Of a stretch of 64,000 bases of DNA, positions 34,469 through 47,499 are shown one piece after another. The stretch is from Ophioderma brevispina (taxonomy: Eukaryota > Echinodermata > Ophiuroidea > Amphilepidida > Ophiodermatidae): NCBI GenBank assembly GCA_023653785.1, contig JAMKCH010035169.1, positions 62,001-126,000 of the forward strand, in the 5' to 3' direction. The position numbers were made by a program, and so were the translations under genes. Positions within the stretch are counted from its first letter, which is position 1. Each line of letters begins with the position of its first letter. The notes beneath the pieces are model-generated. The model was given only the letters and a program-made list of their open reading frames with translations. It made no database searches and was not told the origin of the DNA.

Positions 34469-36110
34469 ATTTTGTATTCATGTATTATAAAGATACAGAA
34501 TCAATCTGAAATCTTGAGCTGATGCCAGTTTTTGGTCACAACCCAATAAAGGAAGAAGAAAGGATTAATATTAACAAAAACAACAAATTTGTTGACGTCT
34601 CTTGCAAGCAAACAAACAGACGAAATTAGTAAAAAGTAGTTTCGCCAATGTTCTGGAATCGCGAGTAGGACAGAAATTTTAGGATAGAAAATAAGAATCC
34701 TATTTATGTTAGTTAATCAGTGTTAATTGTTTATTTTACGCAGATTTCAACCATAAGTAATAACAAAGGAGAAGCGAAATGTGGATCAAACAAACGAAAA
34801 CATGCTGAAAAATACATACTTATCAATTATCATTTAAATCATGCTCAGTGTCATTGCCTTCCAAGCAACATATGGATATAGTGCACCTTTATTTTTCTTG
34901 GATTTTATTTTTTTTTCACTTTTTGTATCTTCACTTTGGTATAAAAAAAAAATATGAGTCTGTTAGCTATCCGCGTCCAAAAAATTTCACCTTCATCTCA
35001 GTTATAGCTATGTGACAGCTGTTTAGGGATTACACGAAATGTTTACTGGGTTCCTTGAAACATTAACACTCAACTGTCGATCTATAAACATTATTTAGTA
35101 AATCGTTGATAGTATAAACATGATACAACATTTAATGAATCCGAACGTCGGCTTTATCAGCTTTTCAAGGATTTGTATTGATCATTGAGCATGTCAAAGA
35201 TATTGTTGATCAGTGCAGGAGCAACGCAACCTTCTCAACGTGTCAACATTTAAGCTTCAATGTACAATACTCTACATGTATATTCACTTGTTGTTTATTG
35301 ATTATTTATTTGTAGTCTGCAGAGCCAATGATACACGTCTGTCACGGGCTTAATTATTCTTCTTTAATATATTTATTTATTTAAAAATATTGAACAATGA
35401 AGATCACGAAACAGCCCACCAAAGTTTGAGACATGCCATTTTCCCTTGCATACGTTTAAAATCTGCATACCAACAAAAATCAATAACAAATAATCGATAT
35501 TTATAATCAAACTCTATCTGTCAAAATCAGCCACAAATAACTCATTAAAAAACAATGTATCGCCTAGCATACGGTTGTGATCATTTATGCATATGAGTAC
35601 ATCGTGATTAATATTGACTCCACACTGTATAGCGAGCCTTTTCATGTGTGTTTAATGGGGCTCTTGCTTACGCATCATGCTATATTTAAATTGTGACTTT
35701 CACTCAACAACGTTACTTGCATGAGACAGGCGAACGATGACTCGTCGGCCTTTAATGCTATGATGTAAGAATGCGCAATCCGTGAGAGGACCCTGGGCAT
35801 GGGATGTGGGATGGGTGGGGTGAATAAGGCCAAGAGATGAAATGGGTGGGGTGGGTGGTGAACAATTACTTAAAAGGTGAAATCAATAGAAGTGGTGAGT
35901 TGGGAATTTGGTATTCATTTGGTGATATTTTGGGTGTGGTTGTCAACATTCAATTTGATATATCTATGGGCTTTATCTACCAGCAGGTCCGACCCTTGAT
36001 AAGTGTGTTGTTACTGTTGTCCATTTTACTCTTTCTTTCAGTCTTTCTTTTTGCCTTTATTTTGTCCCTTGCACGGGACACCTGTGCGGGCCTGTATTCG
36101 TAAGCGATAC
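34469..36110. other. No gene seen
   Basis: AT-rich, no recognisable coding sequence. The 88-codon frame at 35,837 has a hydrophobic C-terminal half but no family features. Confidence 0.45.
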
Positions 36111-39100
36111 TCGAATAGGATTATGTGTTAATAATAATAATAATAAAACATTTATAAAGGGCCTTTTCCACAGGATACAAAGCGCATAAACAAAAAGAGA
36201 GAATATGCAAGACAAAAGAAAACACTAAGAATAACAATTATGAAACAAATAGGTTTTGAGCAGAGATTTGAATTTGTCAACTGTAAGCTGTTATGCTGTT
36301 AGAATAAAGGAAAATGCAAGGTAAATCAGTGTACTCTCCGTAAGAAAATAAACTATTTATTTTGCATATTTTTTGTGTTATCTTTTCATAAATAAAACAA
36401 ATACTCATGCATGAAGTATCTAAGTGTTACTACGCATTTAACATGCGAAACCAGTTATTGTAACTCGTTGAAGACGAGGTTTTCAAGTCGTCTTCATATT
36501 ATTTTGGGCACAATTACACATCATGCTAATCTAACGTTCATTCTTTTGAATGTTCGGGGCTTGGTGAAAACAAAAACAAATATAAACACCCGACTATATC
36601 TGTGATGAATTCTGAAGATCTTATATATGAAAATCAACAAATACGACGACGCCACAAAAAAGTGTTTAAACCAATTATAATCTCATTTTGATTTTGGTCG
36701 GTATGACCTTTGCAACTTTCCATCCGAGCACTGAAGTTTACACATGCATGCATAATGTAATATGGTAACCCGGTAACATATCACAAAATAACCATTAAAG
36801 ACAACATGGAGTCGGTTCTTATGTATATCAAACTTGAATTAGCTAATCTTAATACGATGTTAATTAGGGTATCGTCGGCATTTAGACAAGCAGATTTTAT
36901 GAGGATACAAATTTCTCTTGCACTTGAATATCTCGACAGAACACCTACTGAGAATGTTTCAGCGATTTATTGTACAAACAAGTAGAAAAGACGACCAAAA
37001 AACACGTTTTGAGCTTGTCTGTCTAGTTCTCTATAAACAGAGAAGCATACTTAAAATTTCTTTCATGGACGACAGAAAATATCTTTTTTATTTCAGCTTT
37101 TCGGCTTGTTCACTTCAGGTGTAATTTAATGCACTGATAAGCATTCTAAATATGCACACACAAAATTAAAAAGGTAAATCAGTGTAATATTCATGAAAGA
37201 ATACAATGTACTGTTATTATTATTTCAGATTTCATGATCTGATTTCAGATGACTTGCATTATTTTTTTGTATTGATATAAAGGCACCTGAGGCATCGAAG
37301 TGTTTCTACATTTTGTAATCATGGTAGAACACTGTAAAAATTGTGTCTGCATGGGCAGTATAGACACCTCTTTGTCATCAGTTTTCAGACGTTCTTGCAA
37401 GGTAAATCAGTGTACTCTCCATAAGAGAATAAAATCTATTTATTTTGCATATTTTTGTATTCTTATCTTTTCATAAATAAAACAAATACTCATGAAGTAT
37501 CTAAGTGTTACTACGTTTTGTAACACAGCGGACAGCATTTAACATGCGAAACCAGTTCAAGTCGTCTTCGTATTATTTTGGGCACAATTACACATCATGC
37601 TAATCTAACGTTCATTCTCTTGAATGTTTGGGATGGTGGGAAAACAAATACAAACACCCCACTACCTGTGATGAATTCCGAAGATCCTATACAAATATAT
37701 AGTAAAATCAGCTAACACGACAACGCCACAAAAAAGTGTTTAAACCAATCATAATCTCATTTTGATTTTGGTCGGTATGACCTTGGAACTTTCCATTCAT
37801 GCACTTGAAGTTTACACAGCATAATGTAATATGGTAACCCGCTAACATATCACAAAATAACCATTAACGACAACATGGAGGCGGTTCTTATGTGTATCAA
37901 ACTTGAATTAGCTAATCTTAATACGATGTTAATTAGGGTATTGTTGGCATTTAGACAAGCAGATTTCATGAGGATAAAATTTCTATTACACTTTAATATC
38001 TCGGTACAACACCTACTGAGAATGTTTCAGCGTTTATTGTACAAACAAGTAGAAAAGACCCAAAACCACGTTTGTGAACTTGTATGTCTCATAGAGACAA
38101 GATGCTAAAGTTTCTTTCATGGACGACAAAAATACTAAAATCTTTTTATTTTAGCTTTTGGCTTGTTCACTTCAAGTGTGATTGAAGCATAAGCATTCAT
38201 AAATATGCACAAACGCAATTAAAAAAGGTAAAATCAGTCTAATATTAATGAAAGAATACGTGTTTTATTATTTTTCAGATTTAATAGATCTTGATATAAG
38301 AAGACCTGCCATCTATATTTTTATTTAAAATAAAGACATTGAGGGTTATGTGTTAAAATCATAATAATGAACATTTATTAAAGGCACTTTTCCAAAAGGA
38401 TACAAAGCGCATAAAACAAAAAGAGGAGAAGCAAGACAAAAGAAAGCAAACTAAGAATAACACTTAGATGTAAACAAATATGTTTTGAGCAGAGATTTGA
38501 ATTGTAAACTGCGATGCGTTTGATGATGTTTTTTATGTGTAAATCAGTTTGTACTCTCCCCCCCCCCCCCCCCCCATAAGAGGAATAAAAATCTATTTAT
38601 TTTGCATATTTTTGGTAGTCTAATCTTTTCATAAATAAAACAAATACTCGTGAAGTAGTACCTAATAGTGTTACTACGTTTGTATACAGCCAGACGCATT
38701 TAACCATGCGAAACCAAGTTATTGTAACTCGTTGAAGACGAGGTTTTTAAGTCGTTTTCATATTAATTTGTGGGCCACAATTACACATCAGCTAAATCTA
38801 ACGGTCATTATTTTGAATGTTTGGGCTTGGTGAGGAAAAACAAAACTCGAACCTATTCGGGTGATGAATTCCGAAGATCCTATACACCTATATGAAAATC
38901 AACAAATACGGGACGACCGCCACAAAAAGTATTTAAACAATATAATCTCATTTTGATTTTGGTCGGTATGACCTTGCAACTTCCATGCATGCACTGAAGT
39001 TTACACAGCATAATGTAATATGGTACCCGGTAACTTATCAGCAAAATAAACCATTAAGACAACATTGTGGGTTCTTATGTATATCAAACTTGAATTAGCT

Positions 39101-40270
39101 TATTCATTTATTATGTTAAGTAGCTCTCGTTGGCATTTAAAGGGAGACAAGCAAATTTTATGAGGATACAAATTTCTCTTGAGTTTAATATCTATGTAGA
39201 ACACCTACTGAGAATGTTTCAGCGGTTTATTGTACTTAAACAATGAAAATACGACCAAAAAGACACGTTTTGAACTTGTCTGTCTCTATAGAGAAGCATC
39301 TTAAATTGTATTTCATGGACACCAAAAATACTAACTCTTTTTTGATTTCGCTTTTCGGCTTTTCACTAATTGCGATTTAATGCATAAAATTGAGGCTCCG
39401 TGCTGATTGAGGCTCAAAAATAGTCCTCCGGAACTAGGTTTTTAGACAAGCGGATTTTATGAGGATACAATTGTCTCTTACACTTGAATATCTCGGTAAA
39501 CATCTACTGAGGATGTTTCCGCGATTTATTGGCACAAACCGTAAAAAGACGACAAAAAGTCGTTTGACTCGTCTGTATTGTAAGGGAAACGTGCGTTAAT
39601 TTATTTCATACGATACAAAAAAAAAAAAAAACAAAATAACTAACTCATCTTTTTATTTCAGCTTTTTCGGCTTGTTCACTTAAGTGCGGATTTAATGCAT
39701 AAAATTGAGGCTCCGGAGCTGATTTGAGGCCCAAAAATCTCTCCGGAACTAGGTTTTTAGACAAGCGGATTTTATGAGGATACACATTTCTCTTGCCCTT
39801 AATATCTCGGTAAGAGCCACCTACTGAGGATGTTTCCGCGATTCTTGTTAGCAAGCCAGTGGACACGACGACAAAACGACCAAAAACACGTTTTTGAACT
39901 CGTCTGTATATGAGAGAACGTGCTAAATTTTCTTGTCATGGTACGACAGAAATCTAAATCATCTTTTTTATTTCAGCTTTTTCGGCTACTTCAGGTGTGA
40001 TTTAATACATTGATAAGCATTATAAATATAACCCACATAAGGTAAATCCTTTGTAAATATGCATGAAAGACGACAATATACTGTTTATTATTATTTAAGA
40101 TTTCAGATCTGATTTCAGATGATATGTATCATTTTTGTATTAAAATAAAGACACTTGAGGTAATCCAATGTTGCTAACATTTTGTAAGCACACTGTAAAA
40201 TTGTGTCTGCATGGGGCACTAGATACACTCTTAGTTACCAGTTTTTCAGACGGTCTAGTTAGAACAAATC
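36111..40270. repeat. Degenerate tandem array of a ~1.1-kb unit
   Basis: The landmark GGTTCTTATGTATATCAAAC-TTGAATTAGC occurs near 36,815, 37,883 and 39,070. A second landmark, CACCTACTGAGAATGTTTCAGC, occurs near 36,940, 38,010 and 39,205, and as CTACTGAGGATGTTTCCGCG near 39,505 and 39,820. A third, AAAACAAATACTCATG, is near 36,390, 37,470 and 38,640. There are two or three nearly full units, then shorter 300-bp truncated repeats. Each unit also holds a retroposon-like piece (AACATTTATAAAGGGCCTTT) at 36,145 and 38,370. A single distant fragment is at 44,280-44,560. Confidence 0.85.
38553..38576. repeat. Poly-C run
   Basis: About 22 C residues inside the tandem array, where the other units have CTCTCC(G/A)TAAGA. 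Confidence 0.9.
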
Positions 40271-40418
40271 CATGTCTTATGCAGACATAATCGAATGTTA
40301 TGCCTTTAAATAACAAGACAATTATATCACAAAGTCATGTTTCATCACTTAATTTCTTAAACGTGTCTCTTGTCACCAGTTTTTCAGACATGACTTGCTG
40401 AAGGACATGTTTCGTTTG

Positions 40419-40753
40419 TAAAAGTGCAACGAGAATTTCACATTCAGGTGTCCCTAAAAAATTGAAATACCAATTTTTGGCCTGATGCTTGTCCATAAAA
40501 ATATCCCCATCGAAAGGATTAAGCTGAGAAATGTTTCTTTGGTACAAAATTGGGAATTTCATTATGGGCAAATACGTAATTCGGCCTATGTTTTTTTATT
40601 GAAATATAAGCAATCACAATCACCTTTTTTTTCTCATTTTAAGAAGAATTCTGTCCCAAAATACAAGGTAAGAATCTATTGAGTTCTATATCTACATGAA
40701 ATTAATTATTAATGACACAATATTTGGCCTCAAAATCTCTCGTTGCACCTTTA
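40419..40753. mobile_element. MITE, TAAAGGTGCAACGAGAG family, second copy
   Basis: Inverted ends TAAAAGTGCAACGAGAATTT and AAATCTCTCGTTGCACCTTTA, 335 bp. It shares internal words with the copy in the KSR intron (8,161-8,500), in the same orientation. Confidence 0.75.
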
Positions 40754-42642
40754 CATTGTGTTTACATGTTGAAGACATGACATCATATTTATTCATATTT
40801 TGCTTCATATTTATTTAGTTTTATCCAACATCAAGCATACATGTGGTACATAATGATCGAAATAGTAATTAATTATAATGCTATTATATATGTATACAGT
40901 AATAATTTAATTGCATAAGTAATTATCATGGTGACGAACAGTTACCATACAGATGTAATGGAAGATGAGGACGAGGACACTGCATAACGCAACGTGCACG
41001 CGCAGCGCCCTCAAACAAGGTTTACTTAACTACTATCAAATATACAAGAACATACATATAACAACTTGTTTGAAACCAAATAAATAGAAGTATATAGTTC
41101 AACATAAATAAGGGTGCAGATGAAAAATATAAAATATAAGTAGACGACTTATAATAGAGGAAGAGACAGCTTTTAAAAAGATAAAAATTATGAAAATGTG
41201 ACTTAGGATGAAGCAATATGATCAGGAGATGGATTGGGGTCATAATAACCAAGGAGCATTTTTTCATATTAGATTTAAAAGTAGCAAATGAAGTCCGTTT
41301 TCATCAGTATGGAGCAGATTCCAAAGCAGTGGCCTTGGGTTTTTTACGGTATTTCTGACAAGTTTATATTTGGAAGTTTAATAAAGGGACGTGAACTTGG
41401 CGAGTTGCATAGGTATGTGTAAGAGTAGCAACAGTAAAATAATTTGCAGTTATAAGTTCAGCATGCAACGATTATAATTAACTGATACATGAATGATACT
41501 AGTTGAAGTTATAAATATAAATTTTCAAGGTATTGGGGGCAATAAAAAGTGGATCCGTATGAGCAAGCAAAGAAATCTGTACATGTCCTAACAATTTTCT
41601 TTTGAAGTAGAAAAATGGAATCTAGATTGGAATTATTCTATCAGCCCAGATTAAAGCGCCGTATGAGAGATATGGTAAAACAAGAGAATGTATAAAGTTG
41701 TCGTAATAGAAGTTTACCGAGAAAAGGGTTGATTTTCTAATAAATCCATTATATTTTTAAATATTTGTGGCAATATGTTTTGTATGAGATGACCAAGAAA
41801 GATTGTGATCAATAAGTAGCCTAAAAATTTAGTGGGATTGTTGACTTTAGTAATGTTTTGTGTCATCAATTTGATATTTATATTAATGTCGGGTCTGTTA
41901 CTATATTTATTTTTAAATACCATAAAATTGGTCTTCTTAATGTTAGTGATAGTTTGTTTAGTTTAAACCAGTTGGAAATAGTTTTGAAGTTCAGGATTAA
42001 CTAAGATTTCAAGAAGTTCTGGGCTTGGTGTTAGAATTAAACTATTAGTTGTCCATCGGAAATAGGACGCAAAAAACAAATAAGGTTTATTTTGAACAAA
42101 GGGGGAGGTCATTAATATAAAGCAAAAAAGAAGGGTGTCCAAGTATCGATTCCTTGAGGTACCCCGCATGTAATACTGCCGAACGAAGATTTAGAATCAT
42201 TAAAACGAACACATTGTTTTCTCTCAGACAGATAACTACGTATCCAATATTTGCAAGGCCCCTGATACCATATGATTAAGTTTTAGCTAAGAGAATGTCA
42301 TGATTTATGGTAGCAAGGCCTTGCTAAGGTCTAGAAAGATCCCCACAGTATGTAATTCTTATCCATTTCTCCTGTATTTACAGTATAAATTCCATTTAAA
42401 ATTGCCCTATGAGTGGATCTCTTTGGCCTAAAACCAAACTGTTGAGAGAAATGATATTTGATGGGAATAAAAGCAGAATACGAGCATATATAAAATCCTT
42501 TCTAAAGTTTTTGTAATATAGCTGGGAGTAAGGCTTAGGTCCTGTATTCGTTAAATCGATGTTTTATCTCCGATTTAAATATAGGAGTGAGTTAGCAACT
42601 TTTAACTTTTGTGGGACAATACCTGTTATAAAGAGATATTAA

Positions 42643-43197
42643 AGCAATATTAGCAATTTTTTTGAGCGCCCCCAATTTTTCAAACATTTGGAGATTTTTT
42701 ACACGGTTGCCTTGGTAACTGGCTATAAACTATACTGTGAAGGTTAAGCTCGAAAGTGTCTATGTGTCATCAACGAAGGATTTTGTTCTAGAATAAGGTA
42801 TTATCGGGGATCCCCGATAATAATTCACTGCTGCTGGAAACGGCCTGCCAATGTGAATAGCCGAAAATCGCCAGTAACGTGTCTACGCTCATCATTAGTT
42901 TGTTTAATACTTCGGGCAAGTCAAGGTCGAGGGTACTTTCTCGAGGTGGCACTATTTGATTATGGACGGACATAAACGTAGCAGTTTCCAGCTCTGCCGT
43001 TAACTCCAATCTGGTAAAAAAAAAAAAAATCCCAATTCTAATTACAAAACTCGCTTATTTTTGTGATAATATCATTTTTTTAGGCATTCTCGTTCGCGGT
43101 TAATAGTTTCCTAGACAATTACCAACGTAACTGTGGCAAAAATATCAAATTTTGAAAATTGGGGGGCTCTCTTCAAAACAATGTGCCCAATAGTGCT
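42643..43197. mobile_element. TTAA-flanked piggyBac-like element nested in the LINE
   Basis: 555 bp between TTAA at 42,639-42,642 and TTAA at 43,198-43,201. The long imperfect inverted ends include GAGCGCCCCCAATTTTTCAA (left) and, on the other strand from the right, GAGAGCCCCCCAATTTTCAA, extending through CACGGTTGCCTTGGTAA / CACAGTTACGTTGGTAA. LINE coding sequence resumes on both sides. The interior carries a GC-richer block with an open frame on the minus strand (separate entry). Confidence 0.85.
42788..43017 (-). CDS. Unrecognised exon-like open frame inside the TTAA element
   Basis: Minus strand: a long T tract and ACCAG (43,018-43,033) form a textbook splice acceptor, followed by an open frame LELTAELETATFMSVHNQIV ... 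ending SSSELLSGIPDNTLF and a TAG stop. About 75 codons, with a composition and GC content unlike the surrounding AT-rich DNA. I do not recognise the family. It may be the terminal exon of a captured host gene, a remnant of the element's own transposase, or a chance frame in a conserved non-coding interior. There is no partner exon in the window. Confidence 0.3.
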
Positions 43198-44279
43198 TTA
43201 AAGATGTGGGTCAATACCCGCTAATGGTAGGATAATATTTTCTTAAGAAGATTATAACTTATATCATCATTACCACTGCTTGTACTAGATTTTTAGCTTA
43301 GATGTAATTGTGGCGACTTCTTCCTTAGACGTCGGGGAAAAAACAAACTCTTAGAATATTATAAGGATGATCTGGGTGGTTAAATCCTGAGATGGTTCAG
43401 GATTTTTATTGCAAGTGATGATCCAATGTTAGTAAAGAATGATATAAATTTTTTTCAGCAATAATCTTTATCATAAGTAATTTTCTCACCATCAGTATGT
43501 ATGATTACCAGACAATTGTCTTAAATATGACACCAAGACATTTTATCCCGTGTACTGTATAGATACATAAAATCTAGATGGTTTTTACAGATAATTTTTT
43601 CTTATCGTTCATGCTGTCACATCAATCATTCATTTTTTGCCATCCACATGATTTACATACAGACTTGACTATATTATAGCTACCTATATAGGAATTTAAA
43701 AAATACTAACAAGCTTAAATATCTGTACATAAATAAACTCGACTGACGAGGACATTGCAAAACGCAGATCGTGTAACGCAATGCCCCTGGTGAGACAAGA
43801 AAGTATCCAAATTTATGTGTAAAGATAATAAACATGGACCTACATACCCAATAAATTAGCAGGGAATGTAATACCATTTTTAAAATACATACCCAATGAA
43901 ATGTATAAGGAGGCAATGTATAGTAAAACTGGTAGATTCATATAAGGAAATAATAGACTAATATTTAACATATTTACATCGAATAAATAGCTACAATAGG
44001 AATTTAGCACTTAACAAAACTGTCAGGGGAATAACAAGACCCAACACATAAACAAACCGAAGACAGTGACAACCATACATCCAAATTGGGACAGGAAGGG
44101 GGAGGGAGGGGTGACAGCAATGACTATAGAGACTAGGACGGCGAAATAATGCATATAATAAAGAACACAAGGAAGAAAATTTGGAATTAACTGGGCTTGG
44201 TATGGCTCTCCTATACAAATAAATCACAACAACAACAAATAAACAAGAAGGAGTTATTTTTTTAAAAAGAAATGTGTTT

Positions 44280-44560
44280 AATCCCCTATTAACCTTGTTT
44301 TGATTTTGGTCGGTACGACTTTTGTAACTCCTCCACACAGTGAAGTTGATACGAGTGTAATATCATAACGTGGTAACATATCACAAAATAAACCATCTAA
44401 GACAACGTGGAGGCCGGTTCTTATGTGTAATCAAACTTAAATTAGCTTATCCCAAATTTTAATGTTAATTAGGCTATCGTCGGCAAAAGGAGATCTTCCG
44501 AGGATACCCATTTCTCTAATTTACACTTGATTGTTTGGAGAACACCTATCGAGATATGGG
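44280..44560. repeat. Displaced fragment of the 36-40 kb tandem unit
   Basis: Shares TTTTGATTTTGGTCGGTA, CACAAAATAAACCAT and GGTTCTTATGTGTA with the array units. Confidence 0.8.
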
Positions 44561-44586
44561 GTTTATTGGACAACAAAGTGAGAACT

Positions 44587-45086
44587 ACGGTGAGTCAAAA
44601 AAAAAAAAAAACTGGACCCTATTGTGTCCGCCATTTTAAAATTTTTAAGTAAGATTATCTAAAAATATTTGATATCTGAAAAGCTGGGTTCAATAATCTT
44701 TAATTTATGCAATATCTTCACATCGTTAGGTATAGACGCGCTTCCGTCGTTTGCATACATTAGTTGGTTTTCTGCTCTGTCCACGGATTCACATTGAAAT
44801 GAACGGCGTTCAGCGAAGGAAATCTGTGTCCAGAAAATATCAGGCTATTTATTCACTACAATTCTTGATGCGAAAGAGTTTTTGTTTTTTTTTTTTTTTT
44901 TTTTTTACTGTAAGCTCGGTCTATACGTATACGATTGGAATGATCTTTGTCAGTTCAAATTGAAGATAATGAAACAAGCTTACCGCAGATACCACATATA
45001 TGTTAGATCATCCATGTATGAATATATTAATTTAAAAATTCAAATGGCGGACACAATCGGGTCAAGTTTTTTTTTACTCACCCTGT
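44587..45086. mobile_element. Tc1/mariner-like inverted-repeat element, non-autonomous
   Basis: 500 bp. The left end ACGGTGAGTCAAAAAA...AACTGGACCCTATTGTGTCC and, read from the right on the other strand, ACAGGGTGAGTAAAAA...ACTTGACCCGATTGTGTCC form inverted repeats of more than 50 bp, including a GCCATTT block. Mariner-type ends often begin ACAGGGTGAGT. Interior frames are short, with no DDE signature seen. Confidence 0.7.
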
Positions 45087-45346
45087 GAAAGTTAAACTTT
45101 CCTGCGATCCCTATATAATACATGCTCTTATTTTAATAAGCCGCATAGGGGCCCTATGTGTTGGGGGGGTTTGTAATATCAGCATTAAAGTACGTAACAA
45201 TGCAAGAAGCAAATAGAAAATATACCTGCATCAAATTTAATATTAATTTTGTTTCTGCTTATATATTTGTCAGGTTAAAATTTTGTTTTGTATATGAGTC
45301 TGAACGCACCGCCGGTAGGCGTGTGCCACTGTTATAAAAGTGACTA

Positions 45347-45470
45347 ACTAACGAACTAACTAACTAAATAACTCAATACCTAAATAACTAAATATCTAAA
45401 TACACTAAATAACTAAATAACTAATCCCTAAATACTACATAATAATAACTAAAATAAATAATCCGAAATA
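45347..45470. repeat. (AAATAACT)n-type degenerate microsatellite
   Basis: Repeated AACTAAATAACTAAATA words with drift. Confidence 0.8.
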
Positions 45471-46916
45471 TTAATAAAACTGCCATCACACTGGTCCACA
45501 CCCCCTGGCCAAGATCACAGAGGAACGTATTTCCAATGGGTTACAATAAACGAAAGGCCGTGATACGTGAGAGAAGCCATCTTTCAACTCGTGTCAAAGA
45601 TAAATTCCAATTTTAGATTAGTTTTACATATTTGTTGTTTATTATTGCAGAGGGTGTGGAATTTTATGGGCAAGATTTTTGGTTTTGGATGTTCAAGTTG
45701 AGCGGAAAATTCCCTTTATGTTGGTCGACCAATACGGATTTTACAAAGTACTCTATAGCTCTACCAAATCATCACGTTCTCACATGAAACGGTTGAAATA
45801 TCGGCGCGAAACTTTGGCAGATCGGTGGGGTTTTAGGGTGAAGCCCTCTATTCCAGGTGAAAAAAAATATATAGACTTAAATCGGCCATCGCCCTTTAAA
45901 TTGTTTCCTAAATCCTTAATATTTTCTCGACAACTGGTGATCATGCGAAGATGGTTCCTCTCACCATGAAGGGATCATTGTCTTCGTCACGCCCTTGATG
46001 ATCACGTTAACTACTACTTCTCGTGATAATGAGTCGTATCCCTTTTCAATCTTAATTTTGAATAGTTTGCCTTGACTCTCACAAGGCCCGAGCTATTAAG
46101 CATAAGACAAAACTTGAGGATTAAAAGTGTTATTTATTGGCCCGTATTCTATAGTGACGAACGGGATACGTACTCCAGTAAACGTGTAACTTCACAATAA
46201 CAATATAATATTATAAGAATATAGCCTTTATTTGTTTAATATAAAAATCACTTTTCTTCTAAATTATCTGTTAACGGATGCCATTTTTTTTACAGATTTC
46301 ACTTTCTTTGCGCTAGATGCTTGGTATAAAAGCAAATATAAAGATATGGATTTATCGTAAACACGAAAGCAAGAGTTTCTATACTATCTTGTTCTGGTTA
46401 CTGTTTTGTTTTTGTTTTTTTTTTTTCAAGTTGGTTAACTTATTTCGATTCTGAAGAACGGTCTGATACAAATCAATAATGATGATAGTAATAATATAAC
46501 AATAAAACATTAAAAATTTATTGAAAATGCAGCATTCTGATTGGTTAGTTTACGCCATTTATTCTGGCAATAATGGGTCGCCCAATGCATTTTTCTCATT
46601 ATATCACCTGTTTTCGGTAATAGAATAGAATAAGGTTTGCAGTATTATTTATGGGGCTCATAATGTTCCTCGGCCGGAAAAAATTAAAATATAGACTCGG
46701 CTGCGCCTCGTCCATTTTTTTTTCCGACTCGACACATATTCTCCCATAAGGGGATACTGCATCACCCTTTATTTCGTTAAATACAGTATATTAAAATACA
46801 TAAGCGTTTTATAAAGTATTGTAATATGGAGATAATATACATTATTATACGATTATAATATATAACTCAAAAGATAGCATGTCAGGTTTGTCATACGTAT
46901 AGACTTTTGCTATATA
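45471..46916. other. No gene seen
   Basis: An open frame at 45,679-45,969 (96 codons, rich in basic residues) has no recognisable domain. The 46,500-46,800 stretch with GATTGGTT and GACTCGGCTGCGCCTCG looks like a dispersed repeat common in invertebrate genomes, family unknown. Confidence 0.4.
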
Positions 46917-47499
46917 CACTGTAAAAAAATTACAGTGCAATTTTCCAGGAAAATACAGTAAAAAGCTTTAAAAATTCCAGTATTGGCTGTAGTTTTGGAA
47001 ATACAGTACTACGTAATTTTATGTGCCAATGTCCAGGCCTATAGACAAATTCTAAAGTGAAAACTTTATTTTTAAATTTAATGATAACAACATCATTATA
47101 CACTACTATATGAATTTTTCAATTATTCCAAAATATACAGAAAATACTGTAAATTTTACAGGAAAATCCTGGCAGCAATTCTCAGACAAAACCCCGAAAA
47201 TATATCTTATTACAGGCTTTCAGTCAAGTTACTGTATATTATCATTTTGATGTTAATCTTTTACAACAACTGTAATTTTCACAATATATGCATGTAAAAA
47301 ATTTGGATAGGCCTACTAGTTTCAGGTGTTCGTCAGTGCTTTTATTTCCACACATTCATAATCTCTGTGATAACTCACCAAATATATAGGTTTTTAAGCG
47401 TTTTGATTACATTAATTTTTACAGTATAATACTGTACATTTTTACGGTAATTTGATTTGGCCTTATTGCTGCCAGATTTTTACTGTAAAATTTACAGTG
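46917..47499. mobile_element. MITE with CACTGTAAAAAATTACAGT-type ends
   Basis: Left end CACTGTAAAAAAATTACAGT and, inverted, right end CACTGTAAATTTTACAGTAA. ACAGTA/TACTGTA words are scattered through the interior. 583 bp, no coding sequence. Confidence 0.7.

Larger units (their letters stand above)
41000..43640 (-). mobile_element. CR1/L2-like non-LTR retrotransposon, decayed, interrupted by a MITE
   Basis: On the minus strand, broken frames carry reverse-transcriptase landmarks in order. From 43,600 to 43,200 there is a linker region (SGYxPTSL-like pieces). After the inserted element follow TPIFKS...YRT.ALLPAI (compare TPIFKSGD..NNYRPISLL), TVGIFLDLSKA (compare GIFLDLSKAFDT), NHDILL..L.HMVSG, and a degenerate CGVPQGS-type segment near 42,160. 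Next come NDLPFVQN-like pieces and ITKVNNPTKFLG (41,820-41,860, compare VNSTKFLGVIID). A C-terminal part rich in Leu/Tyr/His lies at 41,022-41,267. Many stops and frameshifts: a dead copy. Endonuclease not seen, so 5'-truncated. Confidence 0.75.

Noticed and set aside
45679..45969. 96-codon open frame (MVLDVQVERKIPFMLVDQYG)
   Set aside because: No family match I can name, no splice context, isolated in repeat-rich DNA. It could be a fragment, but I cannot support it as a gene.
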